Assembly: GCF_001247745.1 (NCBI RefSeq)
Contig: NZ_LAIR01000003.1
Coordinates: 1 to 64,000, forward strand
DNA length: 64,000 nucleotides
Direction: 5' to 3'
Source of the DNA: Luteipulveratus halotolerans
GTDB lineage: Bacteria; Actinomycetota; Actinomycetes; Actinomycetales; Dermatophilaceae
Position numbers and translations under genes: made by a program. Numbering within the stretch: position 1 is the stretch's first letter; each line of letters begins with the position of its first letter. The notes beneath the pieces are model-generated. The model worked only from the letters and a program-made list of their open reading frames with translations. It made no database searches and was not told where the DNA came from. This document shows, piece by piece, positions 42,488 to 51,148 of the stretch.

Positions 42488-42846
42488 CCACCGTTCTCGC
42501 CTGGGTGTCCGGCGACCTCAACCGGCTCACAGCCGCTGGCGTGGCGGGGTTTGGGACCCTTCTCCTGCTCGACGTGCTGGTCTTCGGCCGGCCGGGGCGT
42601 AACCGGTGCAACGCGCCATCCCGGGTGGATGGTCGTTGCCGACGTTCCGCGCCCGCCGGTGGCCGGCCTTGCAGCGCTGGCCACCGCCAGGGCTGGGTCA
42701 CAGCCGACCTGATCGGTGTCGTCATCCTGGCCTGCGCATGCGTCAGTCTCCTTACATACCAGCCACTTCCAGACACCCTGAACGACGAGGGTGTGCTTGG
42801 CACCCACAGCGCCGCGGCCACGCCTCTGGTCGAGGTGCGCCGCTGA
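42484..42846 (+). CDS. Small two-helix membrane protein
   Basis: 120 residues with hydrophobic segments at about 17-34 (LTAAGVAGFGTLLLLDVL) and 73-92 (ADLIGVVILACACVSLLTY), joined by a basic loop. It is coupled to the ADP-ribosyltransferase-like gene (ATGA), which could reflect partner function. No family is recognised. Confidence 0.5.
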   Translation: MTTVLAWVSGDLNRLTAAGVAGFGTLLLLDVLVFGRPGRNRCNAPSRVDGRCRRSAPAGGRPCSAGHRQGWVTADLIGVVILACACVSLLTYQPLPDTLNDEGVLGTHSAAATPLVEVRR

Positions 42847-42867
42847 GCGATCAGCCGCGCGGTGCGT

Positions 42868-42884
42868 GGAAGGGTCGCCCTTCC
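42868..42884. terminator. Short hairpin terminator
   Basis: GGAAGGG-TCG-CCCTTCC follows the small membrane protein gene. Confidence 0.5.
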
Positions 42885-43016
42885 TCGCGAGGGTCCGGCC
42901 GGCGGCGAGCTACGGTGTCCTTCACCCTCGCATCCCAGGTCCTCCGCTGCTCATTCGTCATCGTGGCACGCAGCCGGGCGTAACGGTCTGCGTCATGCCC
43001 GGTGCGAGGGGCTCCG

Positions 43017-43181
43017 TTATCGTCGAGAGTGAGGCCGTACGGCGGCCGCGCTCTCAGCAGCCGGCGCTGCCAATACGGCCAGCCCCCCGATCACTAGTGT
43101 CGCGGCACCGAGTAGCCACCACAGACGTGCGGCGGCGAGCTCGCTCAGGAGCAGGGCGACCGACGCGACCTGAAGGAGCAT
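43017..43181 (-). CDS. Possible very small membrane protein
   Basis: 54 residues with two hydrophobic stretches (LLQVASVALLLSELAAARLWW and LLGAATLVIGGLAVLAAPA). No good ribosome site, so tentative. The rest of the gap 42847-43218 shows only the hairpin at 42868. Confidence 0.35.
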   Translation of the reverse strand: MLLQVASVALLLSELAAARLWWLLGAATLVIGGLAVLAAPAAESAAAVRPHSRR

Positions 43182-43218
43182 AGGATCACGCGAAGCGGTC
43201 GCATTTCGCTGACCTGTC

Positions 43219-43920
43219 CTAAGCAGCTGCGTGAGCCGCGTCGTAGGCGTCACGCACGCGGGCCGGTACCTTCCCGAACGCCGGGCACTCGATGCCCGAC
43301 TCCTTCGCCCACTGCCGAACCTTGGGTGCCGGCGCACCCAAGGTCGGCGCCGTCTTGGTCCTGCGCACCTTGCCTCGCAAGGAGCGCAGCTCGGCCTCCA
43401 GCTGTGCGATCCGCTTGAGCCGCTTGGCGTTCTCCGCCTCTTCGGCCGCCTGGCGTGCCTCCTCCTGTTCCTCCTGGGCCAGGCGGTCTGACAGGTCGCC
43501 CAGTAGACCCGCGATCTTGGCTCCCAGCGACCGAGTGCGCGCCTTCGGGGACCTGCTCGCCGCCACGATGAGTTCGTTCGCCGAGGGCTTGGCCTGGCGC
43601 ACGGACGAGGTGATCGGCTTCGGGTCCACGGCGCGGGGTGCCGAGTTCGTCACCTGACCGCCTCGCGCAAGCCTCGAGCTGACTGGTGGCCTTGAGGGCG
43701 ACGGCCCCGTCCGGGTCGTCGTCTCACCGGTTCTCCGCTCCAGCATGGCGAGGGCGTGCTCCATCTTGTCTCGGTCCGGGTACCCGTGACCGATCTTGAT
43801 GTCCTGCACCTGCGTCTCGGTCAGCCCAGTCGCGGTAGCGATGAACTGGTCGTCGCGCCCGTTGATGAGGTGCTTCACGACGGTCAAGGCGGTCTCGGTG
43901 GCGATCTTCCGGGTAGGCAT
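43219..43920 (-). CDS. HTH protein with an Lsr2 C-terminal DNA-binding domain
   Basis: 233 residues. Residues about 10-50 hold an HTH (IATATGLTETQVQDIKIGHG). Residues 145-180 are a Glu/Ala/Arg-rich coiled coil. The last 33 residues (VRQWAKESGIECPAFGKVPARV.. then AYDAAH) match the Lsr2 C-terminal domain, which binds A+T-rich minor grooves. The usual Arg-Gly-Arg turn is Ala-Phe-Gly-Lys here. It is the last gene of a three-regulator operon. It may silence or compact plasmid DNA, with the coiled coil replacing the Lsr2 dimer domain. Confidence 0.75.
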   Translation of the reverse strand: MPTRKIATETALTVVKHLINGRDDQFIATATGLTETQVQDIKIGHGYPDRDKMEHALAMLERRTGETTTRTGPSPSRPPVSSRLARGGQVTNSAPRAVDPKPITSSVRQAKPSANELIVAASRSPKARTRSLGAKIAGLLGDLSDRLAQEEQEEARQAAEEAENAKRLKRIAQLEAELRSLRGKVRRTKTAPTLGAPAPKVRQWAKESGIECPAFGKVPARVRDAYDAAHAAA

Positions 43921-43935
43921 GGCATGTATCTCCTG

Positions 43936-44403
43936 TCAGAACTCTTGCTGTATACGAGCGAGACGACGTCGCCGCCGTTCAGAAGTGCCGCCCCAGACAC
44001 CGAAGCGTTCGCCGTGGGCGAGGGCGTAGTCGAGGCACTCGGCGGCTACCCGGCATTTCCGGCAGATGCGCTCGGCCGGAGCACTCGACTGACCTCGCTC
44101 CGGGTAGAAGGTCTCGGGGTCGGTCTTCGCGCAGAGCGCGTGCTTCTGCCAGGACGGTCGAAGAGCGGGCATGGCATGCCTGCGCTCATCCAGGTCTGGG
44201 CTGCCGTCGGCCGCCGGCGGGCACGAAGGCGCACTGGTCGACGTGCGCCCACGCCCTCGTTCGATCCCGTGCCGGACCGCGTAGTACGAGACCATCGAGG
44301 TGCTGACCCCCACAGCGTCAGCGATCTCCTGGCTGGGCACGCCATCGCGGATCAGGACGAGCAAGAGCTCACGCGCATCGGGGCTGAGCCGCTTGCCACT
44401 CAT
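43936..44403 (-). CDS. WhiB-family iron-sulphur regulator with N-terminal HTH
   Basis: 155 residues. Residues about 10-48 form an HTH (LLLVLIRDGVPSQEIADAVGVSTSMVSYYAV). The WhiB part follows: WQKHALCAK, 22 residues, then CRKC, five residues, then C, giving the four cluster-binding cysteines. FGVWGG and the basic tail RRRRRL complete the family marks. WhiB proteins bind sigma factor and sense redox or NO with a [4Fe-4S] cluster. The HTH in front is unusual because WhiB normally lacks one. It is spaced 16 bp after the zinc-ribbon gene and 15 bp before the HTH-Lsr2 gene. Confidence 0.85.
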   Translation of the reverse strand: MSGKRLSPDARELLLVLIRDGVPSQEIADAVGVSTSMVSYYAVRHGIERGRGRTSTSAPSCPPAADGSPDLDERRHAMPALRPSWQKHALCAKTDPETFYPERGQSSAPAERICRKCRVAAECLDYALAHGERFGVWGGTSERRRRRLARIQQEF

Positions 44404-44419
44404 GCTGCCGCCACCGCCC

Positions 44420-44986
44420 TCAGCCGCGGTTGGCCACGCAGGCCGAGCACGCGGCCACCGGTGCGCAGCCGTCGCAGGCGCTGACCGTGGTCGCATCACG
44501 CTCTCCGCAGTCGCTGCACAGGATCCGCAGGTAGGTCGCGGCCGCGTGCTCGCCCGCGTGATGCGCCGCATTGTGACTCCGCGCCAGCCATTCGGCCTCG
44601 CCGAGACCGGCGCTGTCGATGATGGACACACCGCAGGTCAGGCATCCGGCCGACCACAGCTCGGCAGAGGACGTCGGCTTGAGAACGCCGCTGACCAGCG
44701 AGTGCAGTTCAGCGAGCATCATCTCCACGGCATGGTCGCTCGTCGCCACCTCGAACCGATGCCTGGTGAGCAGGATGTCCACCACCCATGTCTCGGACCT
44801 CGTGTCGTGGCGAGCTCGCGCGACAGACATCGCGCTGCTCGCTGCGTCGAGACGCAACTCGAGCATGGACTCGCTGTGCCGCACCAGATCCACCGGGACC
44901 ACGGGCCCCGCCGGCGGCGTCAAGATCCATGAGGTGACCTTCGGCCGGTCCACCGGCGCTGTACGCGTCGTCAAGGTAGTGGCCAT
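44420..44986 (-). CDS. Cys-rich zinc-ribbon-like protein
   Basis: 188 residues from ATG 44986 (GGAG upstream). The first 120 residues are mixed alpha/beta. The C-terminal part has CLTCGVS, CSDCGERD, CDGC and CSACV pairs, suggesting two zinc ribbons. It heads the regulator operon and is preceded by the shared TAGAAAGA and CTGTGGACAACACC motifs. No family is recognised. Confidence 0.65.
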   Translation of the reverse strand: MATTLTTRTAPVDRPKVTSWILTPPAGPVVPVDLVRHSESMLELRLDAASSAMSVARARHDTRSETWVVDILLTRHRFEVATSDHAVEMMLAELHSLVSGVLKPTSSAELWSAGCLTCGVSIIDSAGLGEAEWLARSHNAAHHAGEHAAATYLRILCSDCGERDATTVSACDGCAPVAACSACVANRG

Positions 44987-45006
44987 CTCCAACACTCCTC
45001 GTGAAC

Positions 45007-45084
45007 TAGAAAGAATAGATACTGCGAGTATGCGACAGCGCCGCTCCGAACGTCCGGTCGAATCAACGCCCTGTGGACAACACC
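45007..45084 (-). promoter_or_regulatory. Shared upstream motifs, copy A
   Basis: TAGAAAGAATAG begins at 45007 and CTGTGGACAACACC is at 45071-45084. The second is identical to the sequence at 48601-48614 before the DUF932 gene and contains the DnaA-box-like TGTGGACAA. Confidence 0.6.
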
Positions 45085-45206
45085 CGGGCCCGCCTGGCTC
45101 TGTCCCCCCGAAGACGGTCGTTGCCGCTCCAGCGGTCACCCTCACGGCCGCACGCCTGTCGTGGGCTCCCCGTAGGTTCACATCGACATCGATCAGGGAG
45201 GCCTCG

Positions 45207-46097
45207 ATGCAGCCGCCATCGCCAACCAGGGTGTGCCTTGCTCTCCTGCTGACGCCAACCGCCTACGCCGTGAGCTATGGGTTGGGAGTCCTTGCCTCGG
45301 TCGTGATCCTGCGGGACGGATACGGCGCCGGCACCAGCGCGAGCACGATGGCCGACGGCCCTCTGCTGCTGTCCGAGTGTGTTCTCATCGGGCTGGGCCT
45401 GCTGCTCGCCGGCTGCGCTGCTGGAGCGCTCGGTCGCTCGGCCTTGCGGGAGTGGGCTGTCGGCCGGCGTCCTCGACGCCCGGGCGCGGGAGCCTTGGCG
45501 GCCGGCCTCGTGACCGTCGCCAACCTCGTCGGGTTCTGGCTGTTCGCCTGGATCAACCCGCCCGAGCCGCCGCAGGACCCCGCCACCCACGCCCTGTGGT
45601 ACGACCTGATTCGTCCGATGGTCTCCGGAGCCTTGGGCGAGGAGCTCATCGTCCTGGCCCTGCCAGTGATCGTGATCCGTCGTACCGCGCCGCGATTCCT
45701 GCAGCGACCCAGGAGCCTCGTGCTGGTGCTCGGCGCCCTGGTCCTGATGCGTCTGGCATACCACCTCTACCAAGGCGTCTGGGCCGGCTCACACCTGCCG
45801 TGGGCTGTGGCCGCGGTGCTGCTGTACCGGTGGACAGGGCGGGTGTGGCCTCAGATCGCGGCGCACGCCTTCTGGGATACGGGAGTGGCGTTGCGGGACC
45901 ACGAGGTGCTCACGCATGCGCAGGAGATGTGTCTGTTTAGCGTCTTCGGCGCGGCCACGGTCATGATCGGCGCCGGCGTCTGTCTCCATGACCGGCGCCG
46001 ACGTCAAACCCGTCAATGCAGTCTGCGAGGCGGTGAACAGCTCGGCGCCGAGCACGTCGCGTTTCCGGAACCGGAAAGGACCGCGCTGGATCCGTGA
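45207..46097 (+). CDS. CPBP-family intramembrane protease
   Basis: 296 residues with about seven hydrophobic helices; AGGGAGG precedes ATG 45207. Motif 1 GALGEELIVLALP has the two catalytic Glu (about 145-146), but the Arg normally four residues on is Leu. Motif 2 RLAYHLYQG has the His at about 186, and motif 3 AAHAFWD the last His and Asp. Members of this ABI/CAAX-like family process prenyl proteins or give bacteriocin immunity. It faces away from the regulator operon. Confidence 0.8.
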   Translation: MQPPSPTRVCLALLLTPTAYAVSYGLGVLASVVILRDGYGAGTSASTMADGPLLLSECVLIGLGLLLAGCAAGALGRSALREWAVGRRPRRPGAGALAAGLVTVANLVGFWLFAWINPPEPPQDPATHALWYDLIRPMVSGALGEELIVLALPVIVIRRTAPRFLQRPRSLVLVLGALVLMRLAYHLYQGVWAGSHLPWAVAAVLLYRWTGRVWPQIAAHAFWDTGVALRDHEVLTHAQEMCLFSVFGAATVMIGAGVCLHDRRRRQTRQCSLRGGEQLGAEHVAFPEPERTALDP

Positions 46098-46251
46098 CGC
46101 GCCCGCCCTCGCGTGGACGGGACCGCCGACGACAGCGACCGCGTCGGCTCGGACATGGATGCCGGCAGGTGGCGTCGGCGGACGCAACATCGCACACCGC
46201 CGACTCCGCGATCGAGCGCCCCGCCACGGCGAGAATGGCTCACACTGTGCT

Positions 46252-46746
46252 TCAAACTGCGGTTCCCGCATCCGACGGCCGCCTGGGCGGCCTGTTCGGC
46301 AGCCTGGCGGGGGCGGGTGGGAGGCCGCGGCTGCCTCGCCGGGCCCGGGTCTGCTCAACCGCAGCGACGACGGACTCTCGGGCGAAGGCCGAGCGGCTCA
46401 CCATCCTGCCCGCCTCACGGCGGTCGTCGCTGATCGCCCGCTCGATGTCGACGATGAGCTCCCGCGGCAACAAGTGCGTCTTGCTGAAACCCTCCTGGGG
46501 CTTTCCTGCGCGCTCAAGCTCTTGCCGGCTGCCCTTGGCCCGCCGCTCGGGGGGCGCCACTTCAAGGGTCATCCTGACTTGAGCACTGCGCCGAACATGG
46601 CATTCGAGCGCTTCCTGCAGCCAGCTAACCCACGAGCTGGGGCTCGAGGGCAGGTCGTCGAAGTCAGCCAGGTAGGCCGAACGTGACAACTCCCAGGTTT
46701 GCCGATCCCAGTACACCGGGAACGGCACTACATCCTCGCCCGACAT
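46252..46746 (-). CDS. Hypothetical protein with C-terminal RHH-like region
   Basis: From ATG 46746, 164 residues. It begins VVPFPVYWDRQTWELSRSAYL. The region FSKTHLLPRELIVDIERAI and MVSRSAFARESVVAAVEQ resembles a ribbon-helix-helix domain. A tail of Pro and Arg follows. The preceding 286-bp gap carries promoter B of the ParB-like gene. Confidence 0.5.
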   Translation of the reverse strand: MSGEDVVPFPVYWDRQTWELSRSAYLADFDDLPSSPSSWVSWLQEALECHVRRSAQVRMTLEVAPPERRAKGSRQELERAGKPQEGFSKTHLLPRELIVDIERAISDDRREAGRMVSRSAFARESVVAAVEQTRARRGSRGLPPAPARLPNRPPRRPSDAGTAV

Positions 46747-46911
46747 CGTCACCCCTTTGACTCGCTTGGCCTCACCACGCACCGTACGCACCGGCCTAAC
46801 ACCCTCCCGCCAGCTGACCGGCGGCCCGGTGCGCGGCACGCGCCAGGCCGCGGAACGACGGTAGGCCCACGCGAGCCACGCTGCGACGTAGCGCCCCCGC
46901 ACGCGGCGTTT

Positions 46912-47019
46912 TCCACATCGCCCGGCGTCGCGACCGACGATCCACAGCGGCTGTCTGGCCCGCGTTCCCACCACGCGCGTGCGAGCAGGATAGCCACATC
47001 AGCCTCTTTCTACTCTACT
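46912..47019 (+). promoter_or_regulatory. Shared upstream motifs, copy B
   Basis: TTTTCCACA (46912-46920) is a DnaA-box variant. CTCTTTCTACTCTACT (47004-47019) matches the complement of 48619-48634 at 15 of 16 bases. AAGGAG and the GTG of the ParB-like gene follow. Confidence 0.6.
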
Positions 47020-47032
47020 AAGGAGAATCCTC

Positions 47033-48565
47033 GTGGCCACGACAACCCCTGCGCAGACCACCAAGAATCGGCCGACCCCGAGTGTGGTCGAGATCGACCC
47101 GGCAACGGTGCAGATCGGCGCGAACGTGCGCAGCGACGCCGCCAAGACCCTGACCAAGGACTTCATCAGCAGCGTGCGCGAGCAGGGCGTGATCGTCCCC
47201 GTCGTGGGCTACTACGACACCGAGGGTGCCTACGTAGTGGTCGACGGTCAGCGTCGGACGCTGGCCGCGATCGAGGCCAAGCGGCCCACGATCCCCGCCT
47301 ACGCCGCGCAGCAGCGCGAGGACGCCGACCGGATCATCGCCCAGATGGCGGCGAACTACCACCGGGCATCGCTGACCGCTGCCGATGAGGTCAAGGGATT
47401 CGAGCAGCTGGCCGGGTTCGGCGTGAGCGCCGCGCAGATCGCCAAGCGCACCGGCGCGAAGCGCGCCGACGTCGACTCCGGTCTCGCCGTGACCAAGTCG
47501 GAGTTGGCGACCAAGGCCACCCAGCGGTACGACTTCCTGACCCTGGACCAGGCCGCAGGCCTGGCCGAGTTCGAGGACGACACCGAAGCCGTCACGGCCC
47601 TGACCGCAGCCGCGCAGACCGGTCAGTTCGACCACGTCCTGCAGAAGTGCCGCGACGAGCGCAGCGACCGGGAACAGGTCGCCCAGGCACAGGCCCTCCT
47701 GCGCGAGCAGGGCGTGACCGTCCTGGACGCCCCGCCGTCGTACGACGACGAGGCCGCGCTCAGCGTGGACCGCCTGCGCGATGCCGAGGGCAACGCGATC
47801 AGCGTCGAGGACCACGGCGCGTGCCCCGGGCACGCCGCCTACGTGCGGATGGGCTGGGAGTGGGTCGAGTTCGAGGACGAGGACCTTGACGAGGACCAGG
47901 AGCCGAGCCAGGAGCGGCAGCGCACCACCGAGGTGCACCACGTGTGCACCGACTACAAGAAGCACGGGCACCGCGACTGGTACTCGACGCTGCGCGGCAG
48001 CAGCACCAAGAAGAAGGCAGCCGACATGACCGACGCCGAGCGGAAGAAGGCAGCCGCCGAGCGTCGGGAGGTCATCGAGGGCAACAAGGCGTGGCGGGCA
48101 GCCGAGACCGTGCGCCAGGAGTGGGTAACCAAGTTCCTCACCCGCAAGAGCGCGCCCAAGGGCGCCGGGCGGTTCGTGGCGGCGACCATCGTCGCCAACG
48201 CCCAGCCGCTCAGCGAGCACCGCGCTGCCAACCTGGCCGACGTGCTGCTGTACGGCGGCAAGCATGAGTACGGCAGCACCCGCGCCGCCGCGCTCACCAA
48301 GGCGACCGACGGGCGCGCCCTTGTCGTCGCAGTCGGCCACTGCTGCGCGGCCTACGAGGCGCGCATGAGCGATCGCACGTGGCGATCGGTGGACGACGAC
48401 ACCGCGCGCTACCTCGACTTCCTCGCCGCCAACGGCTACCCCCTGGGCGACATCGAGCAGCGAGCGGCCGGACGTAAGACCAAGCGCGAGCCGCGGACCA
48501 AGCGGGCCAGCACCGCGACCGGCGACCGGCAAGCCCCCACGGTCCCTGCCGATGCCGCAAGCTGA
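47033..48565 (+). CDS. ParB-like nuclease-domain protein of the leading region
   Basis: 510 residues from GTG 47033. Residues 15-80 are the ParB N-terminal domain (VEIDPATVQIGANVR, EQGVIVPVVGYYD, VVVDGQRRTLAAIEA). An HTH-like block follows (VSAAQIAKRTGAKRADVDSGL). The long C-terminal part is acidic then basic and ends in a Lys/Arg/Thr tail. It is unlike the partition ParB at 4293 and has no ParA neighbour. ParB-like proteins of this type occur in conjugation leading regions next to DUF932 genes, as here, and are thought to help establishment. Confidence 0.75.
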   Translation: MATTTPAQTTKNRPTPSVVEIDPATVQIGANVRSDAAKTLTKDFISSVREQGVIVPVVGYYDTEGAYVVVDGQRRTLAAIEAKRPTIPAYAAQQREDADRIIAQMAANYHRASLTAADEVKGFEQLAGFGVSAAQIAKRTGAKRADVDSGLAVTKSELATKATQRYDFLTLDQAAGLAEFEDDTEAVTALTAAAQTGQFDHVLQKCRDERSDREQVAQAQALLREQGVTVLDAPPSYDDEAALSVDRLRDAEGNAISVEDHGACPGHAAYVRMGWEWVEFEDEDLDEDQEPSQERQRTTEVHHVCTDYKKHGHRDWYSTLRGSSTKKKAADMTDAERKKAAAERREVIEGNKAWRAAETVRQEWVTKFLTRKSAPKGAGRFVAATIVANAQPLSEHRAANLADVLLYGGKHEYGSTRAAALTKATDGRALVVAVGHCCAAYEARMSDRTWRSVDDDTARYLDFLAANGYPLGDIEQRAAGRKTKREPRTKRASTATGDRQAPTVPADAAS

Positions 48566-48600
48566 CCGCGCCGCGACACCTCACTCGCTGAAACCTCCAT

Positions 48601-48634
48601 CTGTGGACAACACCACTCAGTAGAATAGAAAGAG
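48601..48634 (+). promoter_or_regulatory. Shared upstream motifs, copy C
   Basis: CTGTGGACAACACC (48601-48614) and AGTAGAATAGAAAGAG (48619-48634) lie 47-80 bp before the DUF932 start. Both elements recur upstream of other backbone genes (copies A and B). Confidence 0.65.
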
Positions 48635-48680
48635 TAGTCTTGCTTTTGTCAGGACAGAGAACCGAGAGGAACGAGCCCTC

Positions 48681-49685
48681 ATGCCCCACCAGATCGAGAC
48701 CCATGGCACCCAGGCCGCCGCCGTCTTTGCCCGCCAGGACGCCTGGCACCAACTTGGCACCGTGGTGCGCGACCGAGCGTTCACGGCCGAGGAGGCGATG
48801 ACTCTGGGCCACCTGGGCGGCTGGAACGTTCGTAAGGTGCCGCTCACTGCGAGCGAAGTCACCGAGGACGGCGTCACCACCATCGACGCACCGGGTTTCG
48901 CGACCGTGCGCACGAACCCGTTCGACAACCGCGCCGAGGCACTCGGCGTCGTCGGCTCCAGCTACACGCCCTTGCAGAACGAAGAGCACGCCGAGTTCCT
49001 CAATACGCTGTCGCACGAGTCCGGCGCGGTCTTCGAGACGGCTGGGTCACTGCGCGGTGGTCGTCAGGTGTTCGTCACGATGCGGCTGCCCGAGTCGCTC
49101 AAGGTCGGCGGCACTGACGAGGTCGACCTCAACATCGCAGCGCTGAACTCACACGACGGATCGTCAGCGTTCCGCATCCTGATCACGCCCGTGCGCGTGG
49201 TGTGCGCGAACACGCAGGCCGCCGCCCTGCGCGACCATGTCTCGACGTTCAGCGTTCGCCACACCCGCAACGCCAAGAGCGCTGTCCAGCAGGCTCGCAA
49301 TGCGCTCGGGCTCACGCTCGCGTACTGCGAGCAGTTCGAGGTCGAGGCGGAGCGCCTTGTCCAGACGACCATGACCGACGCCCAGTTCAACGAACTGGTG
49401 CGCCGCTGTTTCCCAGTCTCGTCGGACGCGCCCGCCCGATCAAAGAACACCGCACGCACACGCTCAGCCACGCTGTCGCACCTGTGGCACGAGGCCGACA
49501 CCCAGGCCGCGATTCGCGGGACGGCGTGGGCCGGATACCAGGCGGTCGTGGAGTACGTCGACCACTTCGCACCGGTCCGCAGCAACGGGCAGGACGTGTC
49601 AGCGGCACGCGCGACCCGGTTGCTGACCAGCGACGACCCGGCCCGCATCAAGCAGGCCGCGTGGAACGCGCTGGTCCCTGCCTGA
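48681..49685 (+). CDS. DUF932 (phage/plasmid-like) protein
   Basis: 334 residues: AWHQLGTVVRDRAFTAEEAM near the start, then GVVGSSYTPLQNEEHAEFLNTL and PVRVVCANTQAAAL, all typical of the DUF932 family. The family is found on phages and conjugative plasmids, including enterobacterial leading regions. Biochemical role unknown. It follows the ParB-like gene in the same direction. Confidence 0.85.
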   Translation: MPHQIETHGTQAAAVFARQDAWHQLGTVVRDRAFTAEEAMTLGHLGGWNVRKVPLTASEVTEDGVTTIDAPGFATVRTNPFDNRAEALGVVGSSYTPLQNEEHAEFLNTLSHESGAVFETAGSLRGGRQVFVTMRLPESLKVGGTDEVDLNIAALNSHDGSSAFRILITPVRVVCANTQAAALRDHVSTFSVRHTRNAKSAVQQARNALGLTLAYCEQFEVEAERLVQTTMTDAQFNELVRRCFPVSSDAPARSKNTARTRSATLSHLWHEADTQAAIRGTAWAGYQAVVEYVDHFAPVRSNGQDVSAARATRLLTSDDPARIKQAAWNALVPA

Positions 49686-49696
49686 CCCCAAGCAGC

Positions 49697-49733
49697 GGTC
49701 GCGCCGCGCCGACTCCCCGGACGCGGCGCGACC
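49697..49733. terminator. Hairpin terminator after DUF932 gene
   Basis: Perfect 12-bp arms GGTCGCGCCGCG and CGCGGCGCGACC with a 13-base loop. Confidence 0.75.
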
Positions 49734-49770
49734 GCCCACCACCTCACCTCACCGAGCAAGGAGCGCGACC

Positions 49771-50031
49771 ATGTCCCGCCGCGATGACAACATCACCACC
49801 CACCCTGACGGCGTCCTTGTCCTAGGCGAGTCCATGACCTTCTATGACGAGCACGGCCACGCCCTGACCGCCGCGGTCCGCCGCGACGGCACCGGCCCTG
49901 CCGCCGTCCGCGTCACCGTGAGCGTCGAGGGCGGCTCTCTGGACCTCAGCCCGCGCACGGCGCGATCCCTGGCGACCGCCCTCACCGGCATCGCCAACAC
50001 CGCTGACATCGTGGACTGCCTGCACGTGTAG
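49771..50031 (+). CDS. Small hypothetical protein
   Basis: 86 residues; AAGGAG precedes the ATG. The sequence alternates short beta strands (GVLVLGESMTFYDEHG, RVTVSVEGGSLDLS) with a final helix (SLATALTGIANTADIVDCL). It is probably part of the leading-region group. No family is recognised. Confidence 0.6.
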   Translation: MSRRDDNITTHPDGVLVLGESMTFYDEHGHALTAAVRRDGTGPAAVRVTVSVEGGSLDLSPRTARSLATALTGIANTADIVDCLHV

Positions 50032-50045
50032 TCCCTGCCCTGACA

Positions 50046-50082
50046 GAAGAGGCGACCGGCCCACAGAGCCGGTCGCCTCTTC
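50046..50082. terminator. Bidirectional terminator
   Basis: Perfect 14-bp arms GAAGAGGCGACCGG and CCGGTCGCCTCTTC with a 9-base loop lie between converging genes at 50031 and 50088. Confidence 0.85.
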
Positions 50083-50087
50083 GCGCC

Positions 50088-50624
50088 TCACCACAACGGC
50101 AGCTGCTCCCCGCAGAACCGCCGCAGCCGTTCCAGGTCGGCGGCGACCGCACCAGGATCCCGACGCGCCATGTCTCGCAGCTCGCGCGCTCGACGCCGCG
50201 CACCGCGCGGGTCACCCAGCGGTGAGCCGGACAGCTCCCGTCGTACCACCCACTCACGCCGGTTCTCGGCCGCCGATGACGCCACCACGTGCCCCGGCCC
50301 AACTCGCTGGCACAGCGGGTTGTCGCAGCGGTGGCCCAACACACGGACAGCCTCGAGGCGCTGCACGCCATGTGCCAACCCGAACGCGAACCGGTGCGCC
50401 ACGATCACGCGACCGTCAGCGAACCAGAACCGCCCGTGCCCACGGCCGCTCACGGCACCGGTCCACCAGGCGCAGCCGCTTCCCGGCACCCGCACGACCT
50501 TCGCCACGTACCGCGACACGACCTCAGCGTCTGACAGCGCAGCCGACAGCGCTGCCACGCCCGCGCTGTCAAGACGCCGCGCGCTCACCGGATCATGCCG
50601 GCGACGGTGATGCCGCAGGACCAT
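50088..50624 (-). CDS. HNH-endonuclease-like protein
   Basis: 178 residues. SGCAWWTGAVSGRGHGRFWF, then HRFAFGLAHG, and LGHRCDNPLCQRVGPGHVVASSAAEN match the HNH homing-endonuclease-like fold, with the Cys-His pair for zinc and the catalytic His. Function on the plasmid is unknown. It overlaps the upstream gene by 32 bases. Confidence 0.7.
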   Translation of the reverse strand: MVLRHHRRRHDPVSARRLDSAGVAALSAALSDAEVVSRYVAKVVRVPGSGCAWWTGAVSGRGHGRFWFADGRVIVAHRFAFGLAHGVQRLEAVRVLGHRCDNPLCQRVGPGHVVASSAAENRREWVVRRELSGSPLGDPRGARRRARELRDMARRDPGAVAADLERLRRFCGEQLPLW

Positions 50625-50985
50625 CGCCGTCGTCGCCGTCGTCCACGGTCGCCGGCCCGCCCGAGGCTCCTGCGGCCTCCCGCTCGCCGGCCGCCTCTGC
50701 CGCCACCCGGCGCAGACGGGCGACCTCCCGCGCGCTCACTTCGCCACCGCACCACTCGACCACCTCGCGCGTCGACAACCCCTCGGTCTCGACCATCTCG
50801 CCCAACGCCTCACCCGCGCGGCGATCAGCGTCCCGCATGGCTGCCTCGCGCTCTCGAATCGCAACGAGCACCTGCAGCGCGAGGCCCTCCACTCTGCGCT
50901 CACGCTCTGCACGTTCTGCCCGCCGTCTCGACTGAGCATCCAGCGCCGCCCGCCGAGCCTCCTGCTTGATCGTCTGCTTGCCCAT
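50593..50985 (-). CDS. Helical protein, possible accessory factor
   Basis: 130 residues: a strongly basic N-terminal helix (KQEARRAALDAQSRRRAERAERERR), then an HTH-like stretch (LSTREVVEWCGGEVSAREVARL) and a Gly/Asp tail. Divergent from the relaxase gene beside the candidate oriT, so it could be a relaxosome accessory protein; that is inferred from position. Confidence 0.6.
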   Translation of the reverse strand: MGKQTIKQEARRAALDAQSRRRAERAERERRVEGLALQVLVAIREREAAMRDADRRAGEALGEMVETEGLSTREVVEWCGGEVSAREVARLRRVAAEAAGEREAAGASGGPATVDDGDDGDGPAASPSPA

Positions 50986-51148
50986 CTGATGCGCACCTTT
51001 CTCGTGTCGAACCGTCGCACACCCCTAAGACAGTCCGCCCCGCTCCAGCGGCCACCTCACCCGACGCAGCCGACTCGCTCCGTACCCCCTGCCGAACCAT
51101 CACAGACCGAGTCCCACACACCTCTTGCATTCCTGGTCCTTACTTTTT

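Noticed and set aside
47018..48532. 504-codon minus-strand frame opposite the ParB-like gene
   Set aside because: Val/Leu/Gly-rich shadow without motifs; the plus strand has clear ParB-domain motifs.
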